In this document: piece after piece, positions 23,139-25,598 of the stretch
Position numbering within the stretch: position 1 is the first letter of the stretch
Layout: every line of letters starts with the position of its first letter
IMG/VR virus record: IMGVR_UViG_3300011114_000228
Span: 1-25,598 of that record
Length of the DNA: 25,598 nt
Strand: one strand, 5' to 3'
Origin: a virus
Made by a program: the position numbers and the translations under genes
Notes under the pieces: generated by a model
What the model saw: only the letters and a program-made list of their open reading frames with translations
What the model was told of the DNA's origin: nothing
The model's database searches: none

Positions 23139-25598
23139 ATGGCAGCTACAGGATACACACCAATTTTAATTTATGCTAGTGGAACAGCAGCAGCTGTACC
23201 GTTAGCAGCTGATTTAACAACAAACGCGACTACAGGCGCTGAGCTTGCTATTAACTATACCGACGGCAAGTTATACTACAAGAATAACTCTGGTGTAGTC
23301 ACTCTACTCGCTTCAACTTCAGGCGCATCGGGTGATGTAGTCGGACCTGCAAGTGCTACGGACAACGCCTTGGCAAGGTTTGATTTAACGACAGGCAAGC
23401 TAATACAGAACTCAGTTGGTATCTTGAGCGATGCAGGTATTCTGACAGGGCTGACAGGTCTGACATCATCAGGCTCGATTACATTCTCTAGCTTGACAAG
23501 TGGTCGAGTAACTTATGCAACTACCGCAGGTCTACTAACAGACTCAGCCAACCTTTTATACTCTGGTACTGACTTAACTGTTTATGGTCTTACTGTTGGT
23601 CGTGGAGGTGGTGCTGTTGCTACAAATACAGTTTTAGGTGCTAGTGCTTTAGCGTTTAATTCAACAGGTACATTAAACATTGCCATTGGTGCAAATGCTA
23701 ACAAAACCACAACAGGCTCTAACAATATAGGTATTGGACAGTACACCCTTGGTGGTAATGCCGCAGGTGCTACAGGAAGTAGTAATACAGGCGTTGGTGA
23801 TTACACTATGTTCCAGTTAACATCTGGTGCAAGTAATGTGGCTATAGGTCAATCATCACAACAATTTACATCTACTGGTAGTTTTAACGTATCTGTTGGA
23901 AATAGCGCATTACTAAACAATAGCACCGCTTCTAACAACACAGCAGTAGGTTATCAATCTTTATATTCGTATACAAACGGTAGTGGGGCTACTGTTGCTA
24001 TTGGTACTCAAGCTGGATATTCAACTAATGCACAATATGGTGTCTATATTGGTCAGACTGCTGGGTATTCCTCTACTGGCGCAAACGTAACCCATGTTGG
24101 TTTTCAGGCAGGTTACTACACCTCTACTGGAACAAACAATACTTCATTGGGTTGGTCTGCTTTACAAGGCTCGTCTGGTGCAACAGGGTCAAACAATACA
24201 GCACTTGGCTCTCAAGCACTTTACTCAAACACCACCGCCTCTAATAACACAGCAGTAGGTTATCAAGCAGGATATAGTAATACAACAGGTACAGACAATA
24301 CTGCTGTTGGTTATGGTGCATTATTTACAAATACTACTAGTCCTTATAACACCGCTGTTGGTCGTGATGCTCTAAGAACAGGTACAGGCTCTAGAAATAC
24401 TGCCATTGGCGCATATACACAAAACAATCAAACAACAGGTGATTCAAATACTTCTGTTGGTGTAGGTGGTTTAAATCAAAATACTACTGGTTCATATAAC
24501 ACCGCTATAGGCGACCAGTCTTTAATTAACAACGTTACCGCATCTAATAACACAGCAGTAGGTTATCAAGCTGCTTACTCAACAACAACAGGCGGGGATA
24601 ACGCTGTATTTGGTCATGGTGCATTTTATGCCAACACCACAGGAAATCAAAATACAGTTGTTGGTCGTGCGGCAATGGGTAGTAACACTACAGGTGCAGA
24701 TAATGTGGCTGTTGGTTTTGTTGCTTTACAAAATAATACAACTGGAAATTACAATACAGCATTAGGCGATAGTGCGTTACGCTTAAACACCACCGCATCT
24801 GATAACACCGCAATTGGTTATCAAGCAGGATTAAATAATACTACTGCAACGGGATTTACAGCAGTTGGTTCTTTAGCAGGTAGGAGCAATACTACTGGCG
24901 ATAGCCCTACTGCAATAGGTCACTATACTTTATACAGCAACACAACAGGCGCATCTAACACAGGTGTAGGTCGTTCAGCACTTCAATCAAATACTACTGG
25001 TAGTTATAACACAGCCATTGGTCGTGATGCTTTAATACTAAACACCACCGCCTCTAATAACACAGCAGTAGGCTATTTGTGTATGACAGCAAATACTACA
25101 GGAATAAATAATGTTGCAGTTGGTTTTGAAGCCCTTAAATTAAATACCACCGCTAATAACAATACCGCAGTAGGTTATCAGGCAGGAATAAGTAATACAA
25201 CAGGAACAGCAAATGTGGTTTTAGGTAATCAAGCCTTATACTCAAACACCACCGCTTCTAACAACACAGCAGTAGGTTATCAAGCGGGATATAGTAATAC
25301 TACAGGTTCACTTACTACAGTTGGTTATCTTGCTGGGTATTCAAACTCAACAGGAACTGATAACACTTCGTTTGGTAGTTTTTCATTAAGGTATACCACA
25401 ACAGGAGCAGGTAATTCAGGGTATGGTGCATACAGTTTAACCAACAACACAACAGGCAGTAGCAATACAGCACTTGGTATGCAAGCCTTACAAGCAAACA
25501 CCACCGCCTCTAATAACACAGCAGTAGGTTATCAAGCAGGGTATAGCAATACTACTGGAGCATCTAATGTTGCCGTCGGAACAACGGCTCTTTACTCC
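23139..25598 (+). CDS. Repeat-rich tail fibre/adhesin, truncated by window edge
   Basis: Open for 820 codons from ATG 23139 to the last base, so the C-terminus is missing. AAGGAA (23127-23132) lies six bases upstream. Residues 1 to about 162 form a head containing a GDVVGPASATDNALARFD motif, common in phage fibres. From nt 23625 onward the protein is a tandem array of a ~17-residue unit, consensus NTAVGYQALYSNTTGSN: 38 complete units and one partial, by my reading. The small-Gly pattern (AVG at each turn) recalls the YadA/Hep_Hag-type beta-roll of trimeric adhesins, though those use about 14 residues. The likely role is a long fibre that contacts the host surface. It lies directly after another fibre gene. 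Confidence 0.85.
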   Translation, partial: MAATGYTPILIYASGTAAAVPLAADLTTNATTGAELAINYTDGKLYYKNNSGVVTLLASTSGASGDVVGPASATDNALARFDLTTGKLIQNSVGILSDAGILTGLTGLTSSGSITFSSLTSGRVTYATTAGLLTDSANLLYSGTDLTVYGLTVGRGGGAVATNTVLGASALAFNSTGTLNIAIGANANKTTTGSNNIGIGQYTLGGNAAGATGSSNTGVGDYTMFQLTSGASNVAIGQSSQQFTSTGSFNVSVGNSALLNNSTASNNTAVGYQSLYSYTNGSGATVAIGTQAGYSTNAQYGVYIGQTAGYSSTGANVTHVGFQAGYYTSTGTNNTSLGWSALQGSSGATGSNNTALGSQALYSNTTASNNTAVGYQAGYSNTTGTDNTAVGYGALFTNTTSPYNTAVGRDALRTGTGSRNTAIGAYTQNNQTTGDSNTSVGVGGLNQNTTGSYNTAIGDQSLINNVTASNNTAVGYQAAYSTTTGGDNAVFGHGAFYANTTGNQNTVVGRAAMGSNTTGADNVAVGFVALQNNTTGNYNTALGDSALRLNTTASDNTAIGYQAGLNNTTATGFTAVGSLAGRSNTTGDSPTAIGHYTLYSNTTGASNTGVGRSALQSNTTGSYNTAIGRDALILNTTASNNTAVGYLCMTANTTGINNVAVGFEALKLNTTANNNTAVGYQAGISNTTGTANVVLGNQALYSNTTASNNTAVGYQAGYSNTTGSLTTVGYLAGYSNSTGTDNTSFGSFSLRYTTTGAGNSGYGAYSLTNNTTGSSNTALGMQALQANTTASNNTAVGYQAGYSNTTGASNVAVGTTALYS
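23625..25598 (+). repeat. 51-bp-period tandem repeat array inside fibre gene
   Basis: The coding repeat is visible at DNA level. CAGCAGTAGG-type copies start at 23941, 24250, 24553, 25063, 25267 and 25519, with a CCGCAGTAGG variant at 25165. Their spacings are multiples of 51 bp, allowing for 16- or 18-residue units (for example 510, 102 and 102 bp apart). Most units are 17 codons; exceptions range from 16 to 20. The first 11 units are more diverged than the later ones. Several units are nearly identical, so recombination could change copy number. The array continues past the window. Confidence 0.9.

Noticed and set aside
23941-25540. Regularly spaced, near-identical DNA repeats that could suggest a CRISPR array
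   Set aside because: The repeats are in one open reading frame with a codon-multiple period and encode a regular protein repeat; spacers are not unique and no palindromic repeat or cas gene is present.

Overview
The window is a continuous stretch of a tailed bacteriophage genome (or a prophage segment). Every gene I can support lies on the + strand, packed with 0-70 nt gaps or short stop-start overlaps, apart from one 230-nt intergenic region. It carries the hallmark genes of DNA packaging and virion assembly: both terminase subunits, a P22-like portal, a scaffold, a major capsid protein, a P22 gp4-like adaptor and fibre genes. There is no tape-measure, tail-tube or sheath gene in the stretch seen. 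The large portal and gp4-like adaptor suggest a short-tailed (podovirus-like) virus. The host cannot be read from the sequence. The style of the small K/G-rich proteins and fibre repeats recalls uncultured aquatic phages, but that is an impression, not a search result. No gene-free stretch exceeds 300 bases, and I see no tRNA, rRNA, IS element or CRISPR.

Layout. Positions 1-1680: the 3' part of a toprim-like/SF3-helicase primase, cut by the window edge. 1681-1910: an intergenic region with dense GTAACC repeats, a perfect 17-bp inverted repeat, a nearly pure A/T tract and three tandem 9-mers, a candidate replication origin or operator. 1911-3786: terminase small and large subunits. 3776-4954: a protein of unknown function. 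4954-10452: a 1832-residue protein ending in a GH108 lysozyme-like domain, placed between terminase and portal. 10452-13055: portal. 13048-15537: a small K/G-rich protein, a small helical protein, a GroES-like co-chaperonin, the scaffold and an unknown protein. 15558-17052: putative decoration protein and major capsid protein, followed by a hairpin terminator candidate. 17123-18683: a structural protein with an inserted beta module and a Met/Lys/Gly-rich protein, followed by a strong terminator. 18730-20991: a small beta protein, a DUF6321 protein, the tail adaptor with a discoidin-like insert, and a Cys-cluster protein. 21000-25598: two fibre/adhesin genes, the second made of at least 38 repeats of about 17 residues and running off the window.

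How the genes work together (inference from families): the primase/helicase would replicate the genome, possibly from the adjacent iteron-like region. The terminase packages DNA through the portal into a capsid built by scaffold and capsid protein, with the GroES-like protein adapting the host chaperonin for capsid folding. The giant GH108 protein probably travels in the virion and opens peptidoglycan during DNA entry. The adaptor closes the neck, and the long repetitive fibres bind the host surface.

The points most worth a second look are the GTAACC repeat region, the giant lysozyme-ended protein, the K-x-G-G motif shared by several otherwise unrelated virion-cluster proteins, the phage GroES, the two domain insertions in structural proteins, and the 51-bp-period adhesin.
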